From assembly GCA_024636295.1 (NCBI GenBank), contig JAGXHI010000007.1, positions 60,983-124,982 on the forward strand: a stretch of DNA of 64,000 nucleotides. Reading direction: 5' to 3'. The notes beneath the pieces were generated by a model. It was not told the origin of the DNA. It saw nothing but the letters and a program-made list of their open reading frames with translations, and made no database searches. Position numbers and translations under genes: made by a program. This document shows positions 1 through 8,388 of the stretch, piece after piece; within the stretch, counting starts at the first letter, position 1, and each line of letters starts with the position of its first letter. This DNA is from Desulfuromonadales bacterium. GTDB taxonomy: Bacteria; Desulfobacterota; Desulfuromonadia; Desulfuromonadales; JAGXHI01.

Positions 1-1
1 A

Positions 2-688
2 TCAAGGGACCCGGAAATCACCGGACGCCTCCAGCGTCTCGCCGACGAACGCGGCCTGCGTCATGTAGAAATCCTCCCCGCGTCGAAATCACCCCTGCAG
101 GCCCTGGAGAGCGCAATGGCGGAGAAAGGCCGCCGGACGGGACTGGTCGTGCTGTCCCAGCCGAAGCTCCATGATTCATTCTTCGCCTTCTCCGCCCGGG
201 CGGAGCAGAAGGGATTCCTGAGGAAGCTTTCCGACCGCGCCTCCTGCCCCATTCTACTTGCAGGGGGGTCCTTTCCTTATGAGAAAGTGGCCGTCCCCTG
301 CCTGGATGTCGGATCCCTGCAGCACAGCCTTGAAACCGCTCTCGAAATGTCTTCGAGCCTTCACCACACCATAACCGCTCTTCTCGCAGAGCCACACCGG
401 TATATCGCCTCACCCGAAGAAACTGTCGATTTCGAAGGGATGAAAAAAACGGCGGCGGATCTCTCAACCGCTTACAAGACCGGCGTGGATATTCGGGAAC
501 TGAAAGGCAATCCGATAAGAGAGGTAACCGGTGAACTGAAAGAATTCGACTTGATGGTCAATGATATCGGAACCTGGCGCAGCGGCGGATGGTGGCGCTT
601 TCTGTTTCGACCGGACATTTCCTGGAATATCGTCCGGAATTCGCAGATTTCCACCCTGATCATCCCGCCGTTGCGGGAACTCGTCTGA
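2..688 (+). CDS. Universal stress protein-like domain protein (5' end outside window)
   Basis: The frame is open from base 2, so the start lies upstream of the window; the visible part is about 228 residues. The C-terminal stretch (a predicted strand with FDLMV, a loop, then a helix and the strand STLIIPP) has the shape of the last beta-alpha-beta unit of a UspA fold, where family members usually end in a similar hydrophobic strand followed by two prolines. No clear GxxG-G-S nucleotide loop is seen, so ATP binding cannot be claimed. It stops 10 bases before the antiporter start, so the two are probably one transcript. A cytoplasmic Usp partner regulating the antiporter is a reasonable inference, not shown. 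Confidence 0.55.
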   Translation, partial: SRDPEITGRLQRLADERGLRHVEILPASKSPLQALESAMAEKGRRTGLVVLSQPKLHDSFFAFSARAEQKGFLRKLSDRASCPILLAGGSFPYEKVAVPCLDVGSLQHSLETALEMSSSLHHTITALLAEPHRYIASPEETVDFEGMKKTAADLSTAYKTGVDIRELKGNPIREVTGELKEFDLMVNDIGTWRSGGWWRFLFRPDISWNIVRNSQISTLIIPPLRELV

Positions 689-698
689 AGGTCTGAAC

Positions 699-1859
699 AT
701 GTTTCAGGATTTTTACCCCATGTTCCTGATTATGTTCGGAGCGGCGGTCATCCCCTTTCTGGGTCGTCGCTTCAGGCTTCCCTCATCGGCTCTGGAGATC
801 GTCTTCGGCTTTCTTCTGTTCAATTTCCTCCTGGAAGAACGACCCGAGTGGTTTCCCCTCTTCAGGGAAATCGGTCTGATTTATCTCATGTTCATTGCCG
901 GGATGGAGTTGGACCTCCGGGATCTCTGGACAAGCGGCCGCACCTTCTGGTATGTACTGATAGCTGTCCTCTCCTTTACCGTCACCCCCCTGCTCTTCCT
1001 TGCCCTGGGCCAGTCTTATTTTCTCGGCGTGGCCGTGGCGATGATCTCCGCCGGAATCGTCGTACCGGTTCTCAAGGAGTCGAACCTCACCCGCTCCCCC
1101 TTCGGACAGATACTCATGGGTATCGCCCTTACGGGAGAATTTTTCTCCATTCTGGTACTGACCGTCATCGACGCCTATCACAAGCACGGCCTGACTCTCT
1201 CTGCGGGGCTGGAGCTTGCGAATCTCACGCTCCTTCTGGGGCTCGCTTTTATCGTTCTCAAGTTTCTGTACCTGATCGCATGGTGGAATCCCGAGCGGGT
1301 GGAGAAGGTCATGGAAAGCGAGGATCCCGTGGAAGAGGGAATCCGGGTGGTGGTAACCGTCGCCTTCGCCGGCGGTCTGCTGGCCATGGCGGCAGGGATC
1401 GAACCTATCCTGGGATCTTTTTTGATGGGGGTGGTCTTCAGTTACGTCTTTCGCAGCAAGGGCCGTTTCGAGGAGAAAATCAATGCTCTCGGATTCGGAT
1501 TTCTGATACCGTTTTTTTTTATCGGAGTGGGCTCGGAACTGAACCTCGAATTGTTCGCCTCCGGGGAAACCGTGGCAACGGCTCTTTTCTTCACGGGGAT
1601 GATCCTGGTGAGCAATCTGCCTCCCCTCCTTCTGGTCAAACCCCTGGGAATCCGCCTCAGGGAAGCCGTCGGAATTGTTCTGCTCCTCTCCGCGCCCCTG
1701 ACCATGATCGTGGTGGCGGGGACCCTTGGCGACCGCATGGGTCTGATCAGCCCACAGACCAACGGAGCTCTCATCCTCACCGCCCTGATCGCCAGCATTC
1801 TCTATCCCTCCCTCTTCCGGCCCCTGGGGAAACGCCTGGCTCAGGCGCCTACGGACTGA
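699..1859 (+). CDS. Cation:proton antiporter, CPA2 / Kef-type membrane domain
   Basis: 386 residues, almost entirely hydrophobic, with about 11-12 predicted membrane segments, the usual size of the Na+/H+ exchanger domain alone. Characteristic pieces are the N-terminal LGRRFRLPSSALEIVFGF segment, the FIAGMELDL segment of the CPA2 fold, and a later FFFIGVGSELNL segment. There is no C-terminal TrkA-N/RCK domain, so the soluble Usp-like protein encoded just upstream may serve as its regulatory partner. It should exchange Na+ or K+ for protons in the inner membrane; the ion cannot be told from sequence. The ATG follows the upstream stop after 10 bases. Confidence 0.85.
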   Translation: MFQDFYPMFLIMFGAAVIPFLGRRFRLPSSALEIVFGFLLFNFLLEERPEWFPLFREIGLIYLMFIAGMELDLRDLWTSGRTFWYVLIAVLSFTVTPLLFLALGQSYFLGVAVAMISAGIVVPVLKESNLTRSPFGQILMGIALTGEFFSILVLTVIDAYHKHGLTLSAGLELANLTLLLGLAFIVLKFLYLIAWWNPERVEKVMESEDPVEEGIRVVVTVAFAGGLLAMAAGIEPILGSFLMGVVFSYVFRSKGRFEEKINALGFGFLIPFFFIGVGSELNLELFASGETVATALFFTGMILVSNLPPLLLVKPLGIRLREAVGIVLLLSAPLTMIVVAGTLGDRMGLISPQTNGALILTALIASILYPSLFRPLGKRLAQAPTD

Positions 1860-1906
1860 TCGATCGAGGATGATTTCCCCGGAAGACGGCTGATCGAGTC
1901 CGATGC

Positions 1907-2101
1907 TCAGGGACCTTTCGAGAACCGATCCACCTCCCCCTCGGCCTCTTCCCTGGTCATTCCGTATTTTTCCTCGAGCAGGCCGACCAGGCGCTCCCTT
2001 CGACCGGCGATCCAGTCGACATCGTCCCCGGTCAGCTCACCCCACAATTCCCGGACGCGACCCTTGATCTGATGCCATCTCGATTCCAGATGATCCTGCA
2101 T
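1907..2101 (-). CDS. CsbD family stress-response protein
   Basis: 64 residues beginning MQDHLESRWHQIKGRVRE, followed by WGELTGDDVDWIAGRRERL and LLEEKYGMTREEAEGEVDRF. This is the typical CsbD-like layout: small, charged and helical, with the conserved W..IKG..KE.WG.LT.DD pattern. A longer frame exists, but the ATG at 2101 is preceded by AGGAGT seven bases away, so this start is preferred. CsbD proteins are induced in general stress; their molecular role is unknown. It is monocistronic and converges on the antiporter operon. Confidence 0.8.
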   Translation of the reverse strand: MQDHLESRWHQIKGRVRELWGELTGDDVDWIAGRRERLVGLLEEKYGMTREEAEGEVDRFSKGP

Positions 2102-2372
2102 GATCGACTCCTTTTTTTCAGGTGAACTTTCCACAGTGAAGAATGCCTGTGTTCAAGAGTACCGCAGCGGAAGGAAGAGACAAGAGGGGAGGCAGGGGTT
2201 GACGGCGGGGGATCCAATGGTCGAAGGCCGGAAAAGCTACCCCGGAATATATCCCCCGAGATCTATTTCTGAAGCAATATTTACGGCAAATACTCGTTGG
2301 GTGAATTTCTGATTTGTTCAGAATATTCAGTTCGGTTGAGAAGGCGAATTCTTGCGGTGAAAATCTTCTTGC

Positions 2373-2395
2373 TCTATTCGCGATTCGCGAATAGA
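2373..2395. promoter_or_regulatory. 23-bp perfect palindrome (11-bp arms), putative operator of the wHTH/nucleotidyltransferase pair
   Basis: TCTATTCGCGA, a single central T, then TCGCGAATAGA: perfect inverted arms ending two bases before the ATG of the next gene. Its position suggests autoregulation by the winged-helix protein encoded directly downstream. No Shine-Dalgarno is visible between the palindrome and the ATG, so the transcript may be leaderless or translated from the second ATG at 2404. The regulatory role is inference from symmetry and position. Confidence 0.55.
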
Positions 2396-2397
2396 AT

Positions 2398-2934
2398 ATG
2401 AACATGAATTTAAAGCCACAAGACATATTGGTTGTGCTCAAGCTTGTTGCCATGGGTGATCGCTCCTGGAGCTATGTGCAGCTGGCCAATGAGTTGTCGA
2501 TGAGCGCATCCGAAATCAATGCAGGGGTGAAGCGTTGTCTGGCGGCTAACCTTTTGGTGGCGGACTTTGTTGGAGGGAAAAATCCAAAACCCGCTTTGAA
2601 GGCCGTCGAGGAATTCCTTGTCCATGGTCTGAAGTATGCATTTGTTGCCGAGAGAGGGGAGCTGACGCGTGGAGTGCCGACCGGTTATGCAGCACAACCG
2701 CTGAAAGGGATGATTTTAGCGAGTGATGAGCCTCCTCCCGTCTGGCCGTATCCGGCCGGGAAGGTGCGTGGCTATTCTTTTTCTCCGCTTTATCGTTCTG
2801 CCCCTCAGGCCGCTCTTGCGGATCAGAAGCTGTATGAGTTGCTTGTCCTGGTTGATGCCATTCGTGGCGGCAAGGCCCGGGAGAGGGAGATGGCGATTGC
2901 TGAGTTGCGGAAGCGTTTGGGGGGAGCATGGTAG
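2398..2934 (+). CDS. Winged-helix (MarR-like) protein paired with a nucleotidyltransferase
   Basis: 178 residues. Residues about 5-75 read as a winged helix-turn-helix (SYVQLANELSMSASEINAGVKRC, with a following wing); the C-terminal half is charged and rich in helix formers. It overlaps the next gene by 7 bases, so the two are translationally coupled. By analogy with the AbiEi/AbiEii arrangement it may be the regulator or antitoxin of the downstream enzyme, but it has no recognisable AbiEi C-terminal domain. The palindrome at 2373-2395 next to the start supports DNA-binding autoregulation. No family name is assigned with confidence. Confidence 0.6.
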   Translation: MNMNLKPQDILVVLKLVAMGDRSWSYVQLANELSMSASEINAGVKRCLAANLLVADFVGGKNPKPALKAVEEFLVHGLKYAFVAERGELTRGVPTGYAAQPLKGMILASDEPPPVWPYPAGKVRGYSFSPLYRSAPQAALADQKLYELLVLVDAIRGGKAREREMAIAELRKRLGGAW

Positions 2935-3629
2935 CGGTTAAAGACATCAATCTCCAGATGCTCTGCCTGGTTGCCAGGCGGTTGGAGCCTTTGCTCGATC
3001 GGCTGGTTTTCCTTGGTGGCTGCACAACTGCATTGTTCATCACCGACGAGGCGGCACCCGATGTACGGGTTACGCATGATGTCGATGTGATCGTCGAGGT
3101 GCTGTCGCGAAACGAATATTGGCATCTGGAAGAGCGGTTGCGGGAACTCGGCTGCTCCCAGGAGATTGACGAAGAGGTGACGTGTCGCTGGAAACTCGAT
3201 GAGATCACGCTCGATGTCATGCCGACCGATGAAAGTATTCTGGGTTTCAGTAATCGCTGGTATTCCGATGCCATCAACTATGCTGAAACCGTTTCGCTGA
3301 ACGAAGACCTTGCTATTCGGCTGGTTACCCCTGCTCATTTTATTGCGACGAAATTGGAGGCATTTTTCGGGCGAGGGAATGATGATTATTGGGGGAGTCA
3401 CGACTTGGAAGATATTGTGACGGTTGTTGATGGGCGCGCTGGGATTTTGGATGAACTTTCGGTGATTGAGCCTAAGCTGAAACAATATATTGCCAAGACA
3501 ATTTCAGGGCTCATAACCGCAGAAGGATTCCGAGAGGCCCTTTCGGGTCATCTGCCTCCAGACCGTGCAAGCCAGGAGCGCTTGCCTTTGCTTTGGCAGC
3601 GACTGACTGCTATTGCCGCATTGGACTGA
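2928..3629 (+). CDS. Nucleotidyltransferase-fold protein (AbiEii/MNT-like, putative toxin or modifier)
   Basis: 233 residues. Residues 28-39 give the FLGGCTTALF loop and residues 49-57 give THDVDVIVE, that is the GG.T and DxD signatures of the DNA polymerase-beta-type nucleotidyltransferase fold used by AbiEii, MenT and related type IV toxins. D51 and D53 are the likely metal ligands. The later TPAHFIATKLEAFFGRG and SHDLEDIV parts match the helical second half of AbiEii-like enzymes, including the conserved K before EAF and the final D. It starts inside the upstream wHTH gene. Whether it modifies tRNA or a protein, or is toxic, cannot be read from sequence. Confidence 0.7.
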   Translation: MVAVKDINLQMLCLVARRLEPLLDRLVFLGGCTTALFITDEAAPDVRVTHDVDVIVEVLSRNEYWHLEERLRELGCSQEIDEEVTCRWKLDEITLDVMPTDESILGFSNRWYSDAINYAETVSLNEDLAIRLVTPAHFIATKLEAFFGRGNDDYWGSHDLEDIVTVVDGRAGILDELSVIEPKLKQYIAKTISGLITAEGFREALSGHLPPDRASQERLPLLWQRLTAIAALD

Positions 3630-3727
3630 TTTCAAATGAACGGGAGGTCATCTTCCGATCCGATCAGATACCCCATGGCCCGATAACCGCGCAGGAACTA
3701 GCTGCTGGCGGGGCTGGACGACTCGGA

Positions 3728-4378
3728 TCATTCACCCGTGTAACCACAGACTCCAGCGCGTGGCGAGTTGGGGATTGGCAGATAACTGGCTTCGTCACCA
3801 CAGCTGTGTCGGGTAGCGCACTTCCGGCAAAGCCAGCCTTCACCATCCCAATTGCATTCGGGGCAGATACACACAGCGGGACGCTGATCGCAGTCATCGC
3901 AGGGTACTTCCGGGGAATGATTGCGGGCCAAAATTGTTATCGACTTTCCTTTGGGCGCCAGACCCTGATATGCACCGAGAACCTTGATCCGCAGCTCCGT
4001 GGTGTCGCCCATGTCGTAGTCATAATCAATTTCATCACCCGGTCTCAGCGACGTGGTCAGCCGTCCCTGCGTACCGATGGTCTGCCGCCCGACGAAAAAC
4101 TGGCTCATATGGCCGCAGCATTCCAGCCAGAGCTTGCGCAAAAACGTATCCAGCGTCTTGAAGGTTGCCCGCTCATCCACATGCAGATGCAGCCAATAGC
4201 CCGAGGAATAACGGGTCATGACCTGCAGGTGCAGGCTGAAACTCTCATCATCCACAATGGATTCTGCGGGTGGTTTTGTCAGGCAGCTGGACAGGTGTTT
4301 GCCCATGCCCGAACGGGTATATTCTTTGCCGCAGAGGGTGCAGGCTCCCTTGGTGGCCTTGGGTGTCATGCAATGCAT
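3728..4378 (-). CDS. Plasmid pRiA4b ORF-3-like protein with N-terminal zinc finger
   Basis: 216 residues. It begins with a C2HC-type finger (CTLCGKEYTRSGMGKHLSSC, residues 13-32). The centre matches the pRiA4b ORF-3 / IS1096 TnpR-like fold: LECCGHMSQFFVG, then DEIDYDYDMGDTTELRIKV. A second cysteine cluster near the C terminus (CDDCDQRPAVCICPEC and CRKCATRH) could bind another zinc. It is the last gene of a co-directional minus-strand run starting with the DUF6398-like gene at 6666. Proteins of this family occur in mobile islands and next to SEC-C proteins; the biochemical role is unknown. Confidence 0.75.
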   Translation of the reverse strand: MHCMTPKATKGACTLCGKEYTRSGMGKHLSSCLTKPPAESIVDDESFSLHLQVMTRYSSGYWLHLHVDERATFKTLDTFLRKLWLECCGHMSQFFVGRQTIGTQGRLTTSLRPGDEIDYDYDMGDTTELRIKVLGAYQGLAPKGKSITILARNHSPEVPCDDCDQRPAVCICPECNWDGEGWLCRKCATRHSCGDEASYLPIPNSPRAGVCGYTGE

Positions 4379-4451
4379 TCCTTCATGGTTTGAGGTGTCT
4401 GTATCTCCGCCTGCTCGTCATGGTTCCGGTCAGGGAATTGATCTTGACCCG

Positions 4452-4763
4452 TTACCACTTCCGATGCCCCCTCTGCTCCAGCGGCATTGCCAGGATCTTT
4501 GGAATCTGGTTGAGCAGTTGGGTCGCCAGTTCCCGAATCTCTGATGGGGTGACGCCTTCGAATTCATCGAGGCTCCAGAGATCCACGTAGCCCTGCGGAT
4601 GGGCCTGAATGCCACGCAGATGTTTCTGCACTCCGCGCAGCCAGTCTTCTTCGTGGCGATGGTCGCGGCTCATCGCACCAAGTTCCGCCTTCAGGGTGTC
4701 GGAGACTTGCGCTGCCTGTCGGATGATGGCATAGGCCATGTCGGAAAAATCATCGGTGTCCAT
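4452..4763 (-). CDS. Small conserved-looking hypothetical protein (103 aa)
   Basis: 103 residues, mostly helical and charged, with no membrane segment and no motif I can name. It lies 29 bases downstream of the SEC-C gene and 73 bases upstream of the pRiA4b-ORF3-like gene, all on the same strand, so it is probably the third gene of one operon. Composition matches its neighbours, which supports a real gene over an accidental frame. Function unknown. Confidence 0.55.
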   Translation of the reverse strand: MDTDDFSDMAYAIIRQAAQVSDTLKAELGAMSRDHRHEEDWLRGVQKHLRGIQAHPQGYVDLWSLDEFEGVTPSEIRELATQLLNQIPKILAMPLEQRGHRKW

Positions 4764-4792
4764 GGTTTACCCTGTCTGTTTCAGCGTGCACA

Positions 4793-6160
4793 TCAGAGAT
4801 TCCGTTGCAGGCCAAGCTGTTCCCACAGAAAACCAAAATCAAAGGGTTGGCCGCCCTGGTCCCGGGCCTGGCGTGCCTCGAGGTGCTCGTAGGACTCCAG
4901 CAGTTCGATGACGGCCTGGCGACCTTTGGCGCTGCGGATGGCCTGACGCGGTGTTTTGTTGCCGAGCGCCGGAATCTTCTCGTCGACCCAGTTGGCGTAA
5001 TGTTTGCGCAGATAATCATGCACAATGGTCGCCATGACTTCCGGCGAAATATCGGGAGGTGCAGTCGGTGCGATGGCTTCCAGCGCTTTGGGGGAACGGG
5101 GATCGACCAGCTCGCGACTCTGGTGGCGCAGGGTCTGGCCGGCGATCCGTTCCAGCCAGGCGCGACTTTCATCGGCCAGTTTGCGGGTGCGGCAGAACAC
5201 TTCCAGAATGTCCTTTCGGGTCAGGGTCAGTGACGCCTGAATCCGACTGCGGCCATCGTCCAGTTCGGCAATCCGGACCCATCCCTCATCGCCATCACCG
5301 TCAACGTCCGGCTGTTCTGCCAGTAGTGCCGCCAGTGCTGCTCGATCGCTGACCCGATAGCGGTCGGTGGTGCCGAGAATCGGCTCCCCGCTCGAAGCAT
5401 CCACCAGTTCGGGCAGTGGAAGCGGGCTGATCAGGGTATCCAGCCAGTGCAGCCCGATCTGCCCGCCAATGACGTCGCGGGCAATCTCGGAAGCCCAGTC
5501 GGTTCCTGTCATCTCGTAGAGAATTTCATCCCGGCAGGCCAGGCCGTCGTCGCGGCTGAAGGGATAGACCGCCCCGGAAAGGACCCAGCCCTCATCCTGC
5601 GCGACCAGCCGCGCGCCGAAAATGTTGCCGCGCACCAGGGATTGTGAAGCGCTGCGCTCGGCAACCCAGGTATCCGGTTGCTCGGGGCGCAGCAGGTCAT
5701 GCAGGCGCAGGCTCTCACCGGGGCGGCTTTCGCGGACCTCGTAGAGCCCCAGCATGTTCTCGCTCAGCCGGCGCAGCCAGTCCCTGCCGGCCGCGAGGAG
5801 CAGGGGCCCGCCGGAACTGAGGATCAGCTCGTGAACCGGCTTGCGCTCGCCGCCAATCTCCAGATAGGCATCGGCCAGCGTCCATTCGCCGATATTGACC
5901 TGCAGCATCTCCTGCAGGTGCGGCGGCAGCTCGTTGATGGCCTGCATCTCCTCCTCATCGGGATCGCCGAAAAAATCGTAATGCACCGCCTCCGCCACCT
6001 CCTCGGGATATCTGGTGGACAACCAGTCCAGCGCGCGGGGCGCGGCACTCTGCTTTTCGCGCTGGCGGGATGCGAATTCGTCCTTTTTCAGAAGACAGCA
6101 TTTCTTGTATTTCTTGCCACTACCGCAGGGGCAGGGCTCGTTACGACCTGTCGTAGCCAT
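4793..6160 (-). CDS. SEC-C metal-binding domain protein (455 aa)
   Basis: Residues 5-22 are a complete SEC-C zinc motif (NEPCPCGSGKKYKKCC), here at the N terminus instead of the usual C terminus. The remaining 430 residues are soluble and acidic with several W/L-rich helices and no transmembrane segment; I do not recognise a second domain. The start is only 2 bases downstream of the DUF6398-like stop, so the two are coupled. SEC-C zinc hooks usually mediate protein contacts (SecA-SecB is the classic case), so the tail may scaffold partner proteins from the same cluster; that is inference. Confidence 0.75.
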   Translation of the reverse strand: MATTGRNEPCPCGSGKKYKKCCLLKKDEFASRQREKQSAAPRALDWLSTRYPEEVAEAVHYDFFGDPDEEEMQAINELPPHLQEMLQVNIGEWTLADAYLEIGGERKPVHELILSSGGPLLLAAGRDWLRRLSENMLGLYEVRESRPGESLRLHDLLRPEQPDTWVAERSASQSLVRGNIFGARLVAQDEGWVLSGAVYPFSRDDGLACRDEILYEMTGTDWASEIARDVIGGQIGLHWLDTLISPLPLPELVDASSGEPILGTTDRYRVSDRAALAALLAEQPDVDGDGDEGWVRIAELDDGRSRIQASLTLTRKDILEVFCRTRKLADESRAWLERIAGQTLRHQSRELVDPRSPKALEAIAPTAPPDISPEVMATIVHDYLRKHYANWVDEKIPALGNKTPRQAIRSAKGRQAVIELLESYEHLEARQARDQGGQPFDFGFLWEQLGLQRNL

Positions 6161-6162
6161 CT

Positions 6163-6666
6163 TTATCTCCCCGGCACAAAAGGAATCAGGCCCAGCCGGA
6201 AGGCTTCTTCCTGAAGCTCCAGCGGCGCCTTGCGGATATCGACCATAAAGCCGTCAACCAGAACCATCCAGACCAGCGGGTTGTCGTGCAGTCTGCTCGG
6301 CAGGGTCCAGCGCGGATCAAGCGGGGTGATCTTCAGGGCGTCCTGAATGCTTCTGGCCTTGGACGTCGCCGTGCTCTTGCCGATGCCGAACAGTTCGCAA
6401 AGCTGTTTCAGTGGCAGATGAGGGCTTTGAGACTTGTCGTGCAGAAAGTTGGTGCTGCCGATGACATAGACGCAGGCGCAGGCCCACTGCGCGGGTTTCC
6501 CTTTGAGCAGCGGCGAGGGGCGCTTGCGGCAGAGGGTCGCGGCCAGCTCCCGGGAGACGAGGGCATATTCCTCGTTCAGGTGCTCGTGACAGAATTCGTC
6601 AATGCGCTGGCTCACCTCGGCAAAGATCGGCTGCATTATTTTGGGGACTTTCAGGGGCTCGGACAT
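6163..6666 (-). CDS. DUF6398-like protein (167 aa), first gene of SEC-C cluster
   Basis: 167 residues, soluble. A central segment (ACVYVIGSTNFLHD, then LPLKQLCELFGIGKSTATSKA) looks like a helix-turn-helix: an all-helical domain ending in a recognition-helix-like SKARSIQDAL. This combination is what I recall of DUF6398 proteins associated with SEC-C genes. The ATG is preceded by AGGAG 8 bases away. A 54-base gap separates it from the AbiEii gene upstream, so it may be read from the abiE promoter or its own. It could be a DNA-binding component of the cluster. Confidence 0.55.
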   Translation of the reverse strand: MSEPLKVPKIMQPIFAEVSQRIDEFCHEHLNEEYALVSRELAATLCRKRPSPLLKGKPAQWACACVYVIGSTNFLHDKSQSPHLPLKQLCELFGIGKSTATSKARSIQDALKITPLDPRWTLPSRLHDNPLVWMVLVDGFMVDIRKAPLELQEEAFRLGLIPFVPGR

Positions 6667-6720
6667 CGCCTCATCTCCTTATTTTTTCGTTTGACATTCC
6701 AGTGCGTGATTTTGTTGTCG

Positions 6721-7587
6721 TTACAGACACTGAATGCGCTGCATGATGTCGGCGAAGAACTCTTTTGACCAGACCTCCAGCGCCGCCGAATCCCTGACGA
6801 AGGGCAGGACTTCATTGCGGGCCTGATCCACATCGAGCTGGTCGATGGCCTGCTGCAGAAAATCGCGCAGCGCTTCTGCTGTGAAAGGAGTTTCCGCCGA
6901 CCAGTGTCCGCTCTGGCGCATGCGCTGTTCCAGATGCGCCAGGTGCAGCTGCGGATGCCGGCCGCAGTACCAGACCAGATCGTACCAGTCGCGCCCCTTG
7001 ACTCGGTTTTTCCAGCGCCGGCAGAGCAGGGCGTGCATTTTTCCTGCAAACAGGTCGGGCAGGGTGTAGCTGCGGACACTGAACGGCAGCGGTTGCAGCA
7101 GGTAACGGCTCTCGGTGGAAAAACCACCCGGGGGATCGGTATCAACTTCCAGTTTGATGCGGATCACCTGGCCGGGCGGAATCTGCCGGGCGATGTCCGC
7201 ACCGGCCTGAATGACCAGCAGCTGGTTGACCGTATCTGCTTTGAGAAAGGCCGACTGGACTGCCGTTGTGACCGACTTGTTCTTCTGCTCCACTCTGACG
7301 TCAAAGCCGAAAGCTTTGAGCTCCTTTTCCAGAGCCGTGCTGTAGCCTGCCAGATCAAAATCGGGCAGCGGTTCGAGCAGAGAAAAGTCGAGGTCTTCGG
7401 AGAAGCGATCGAGGCCGTAGAGAATGCGCAGGGCGGTTCCGCCGTAGAAGGCCGCTTTTTCGAAAAACTTGCTGCGCCACAGGCCGAGCAGGGCGATCTC
7501 CTGCAGAATCTCCCGCAGCGCCCGGACATAATCATCGCTGCTGCGGCAGTCGTAACGGGCCAGCATCTGGGCAACGGCACTCTGCAT
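6721..7587 (-). CDS. abiEii: AbiEii/AbiGii family nucleotidyltransferase toxin
   Basis: 288 residues. It carries the family signatures in order: AFYGGTALRILYG (residues 46-58) and DRFSEDLDFSLLE (60-72) for the nucleotidyltransferase active site with the DLD metal ligands, then TLPDLFAGKMHALLCR with the conserved K, and KGRDWYDLVWYC. AbiEii toxins are described as GTP-binding or tRNA-directed nucleotidyltransferases that stop growth, giving phage abortive infection. The ATG lies 2 bases after the abiEi stop, the usual antitoxin-first, coupled arrangement. All motif residues look intact. Confidence 0.88.
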   Translation of the reverse strand: MQSAVAQMLARYDCRSSDDYVRALREILQEIALLGLWRSKFFEKAAFYGGTALRILYGLDRFSEDLDFSLLEPLPDFDLAGYSTALEKELKAFGFDVRVEQKNKSVTTAVQSAFLKADTVNQLLVIQAGADIARQIPPGQVIRIKLEVDTDPPGGFSTESRYLLQPLPFSVRSYTLPDLFAGKMHALLCRRWKNRVKGRDWYDLVWYCGRHPQLHLAHLEQRMRQSGHWSAETPFTAEALRDFLQQAIDQLDVDQARNEVLPFVRDSAALEVWSKEFFADIMQRIQCL

Positions 7588-7589
7588 GA

Positions 7590-8252
7590 TCAGGTGCGCT
7601 CCTTTCGCAGGGAACCTATGCTGTCCGCCAGCAACCGAACCCGCGGTGATTGATAGGCTGCAGCCAGGCTGCTAAGCAGGACGATATCCAGTCGGGCCAG
7701 GTCTTCGGGAGCAATCCGCAGCGAATCGAGCAGATACTCCAGGCAGCCCCGCCGGGAGCGGAGCTGCAGACCGCGGTCGCTGCGGAACTTGTCGGCCAGA
7801 GCTTTTTCCGGCCCGGCGAGGAGAAATGCCCGGCCGTCATCCAGCTCGACCCGTTGCAGTCCGACATGGAAGCCGGTTTCCGGGATCGTCCGGTAGAGGA
7901 ACAGTCCCACCGGGGTCTGGAACTGTCTGCCCCGCTTGGTGGTCACCGAGGTCAGGGCCGCCGACCCTTCCGGCGTCAGCCCATGGTAGTGCAGCGCGTA
8001 TTCCAGCGACACACAGGATGGTCCATAGATCAGGTTGGCGAGAATTTCCCGGCTGTAGGGACGGGTCCGGTAGGCGTCGCCAAAGACATAGAGACCCTTT
8101 TTGACCCGCACAATAATCCCTTTGGCGAGCAGGTCCGTGATCTTGTCACGCGGGTGGGCGTAATCCTTCAGGGCCTGCAGCAGGGCCTGGTAGTCGAATT
8201 CTTCCCAGGGGATGGTTTTTCGCAGTGTGGAAATAATGTCCATAAATTGCAC
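7590..8252 (-). CDS. abiEi: AbiEi family type IV antitoxin / repressor
   Basis: 220 residues. The N-terminal part (HPRDKITDLLAKGIIVRVKKGLYVFG) is the winged helix of AbiEi, followed by the YSREILANLIYGPSCVSLEYAL segment that marks the start of the antitoxin domain. AbiEi binds its own promoter and neutralises AbiEii without direct toxin contact (type IV). The reading frame starts with GTG at 8252; an ATG at 8243 is equally possible. The start is adjacent to a palindrome with repeated ACATAGTA boxes, which fits autorepression. Confidence 0.85.
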   Translation of the reverse strand: MQFMDIISTLRKTIPWEEFDYQALLQALKDYAHPRDKITDLLAKGIIVRVKKGLYVFGDAYRTRPYSREILANLIYGPSCVSLEYALHYHGLTPEGSAALTSVTTKRGRQFQTPVGLFLYRTIPETGFHVGLQRVELDDGRAFLLAGPEKALADKFRSDRGLQLRSRRGCLEYLLDSLRIAPEDLARLDIVLLSSLAAAYQSPRVRLLADSIGSLRKERT

Positions 8253-8258
8253 TTTTCT

Positions 8259-8290
8259 ACATAGTAAGTCGTCAATATGTCGACATAGTA
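8259..8290. promoter_or_regulatory. Putative AbiEi operator: 12-bp palindrome and repeated ACATAGTA box
   Basis: TATGTCGACATA at 8276-8287 is a perfect palindrome, and ACATAGTA occurs at 8259-8266 and again at 8283-8290, 24 bases apart and therefore on nearly the same helical face. The site lies directly upstream of the abiEi start. Known AbiEi proteins bind repeats overlapping their own promoter, so this is the expected operator; binding itself is inferred. Confidence 0.5.
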
Positions 8291-8388
8291 TGCCTAAAAT
8301 TACAAAAAATCAAGGATTGCAGATTTCCTGGGGGCTAAAAATCGGGAGAGGGCGTGCCTTGCCGAAGTGCTTAAAGGGATGGTGTTTT

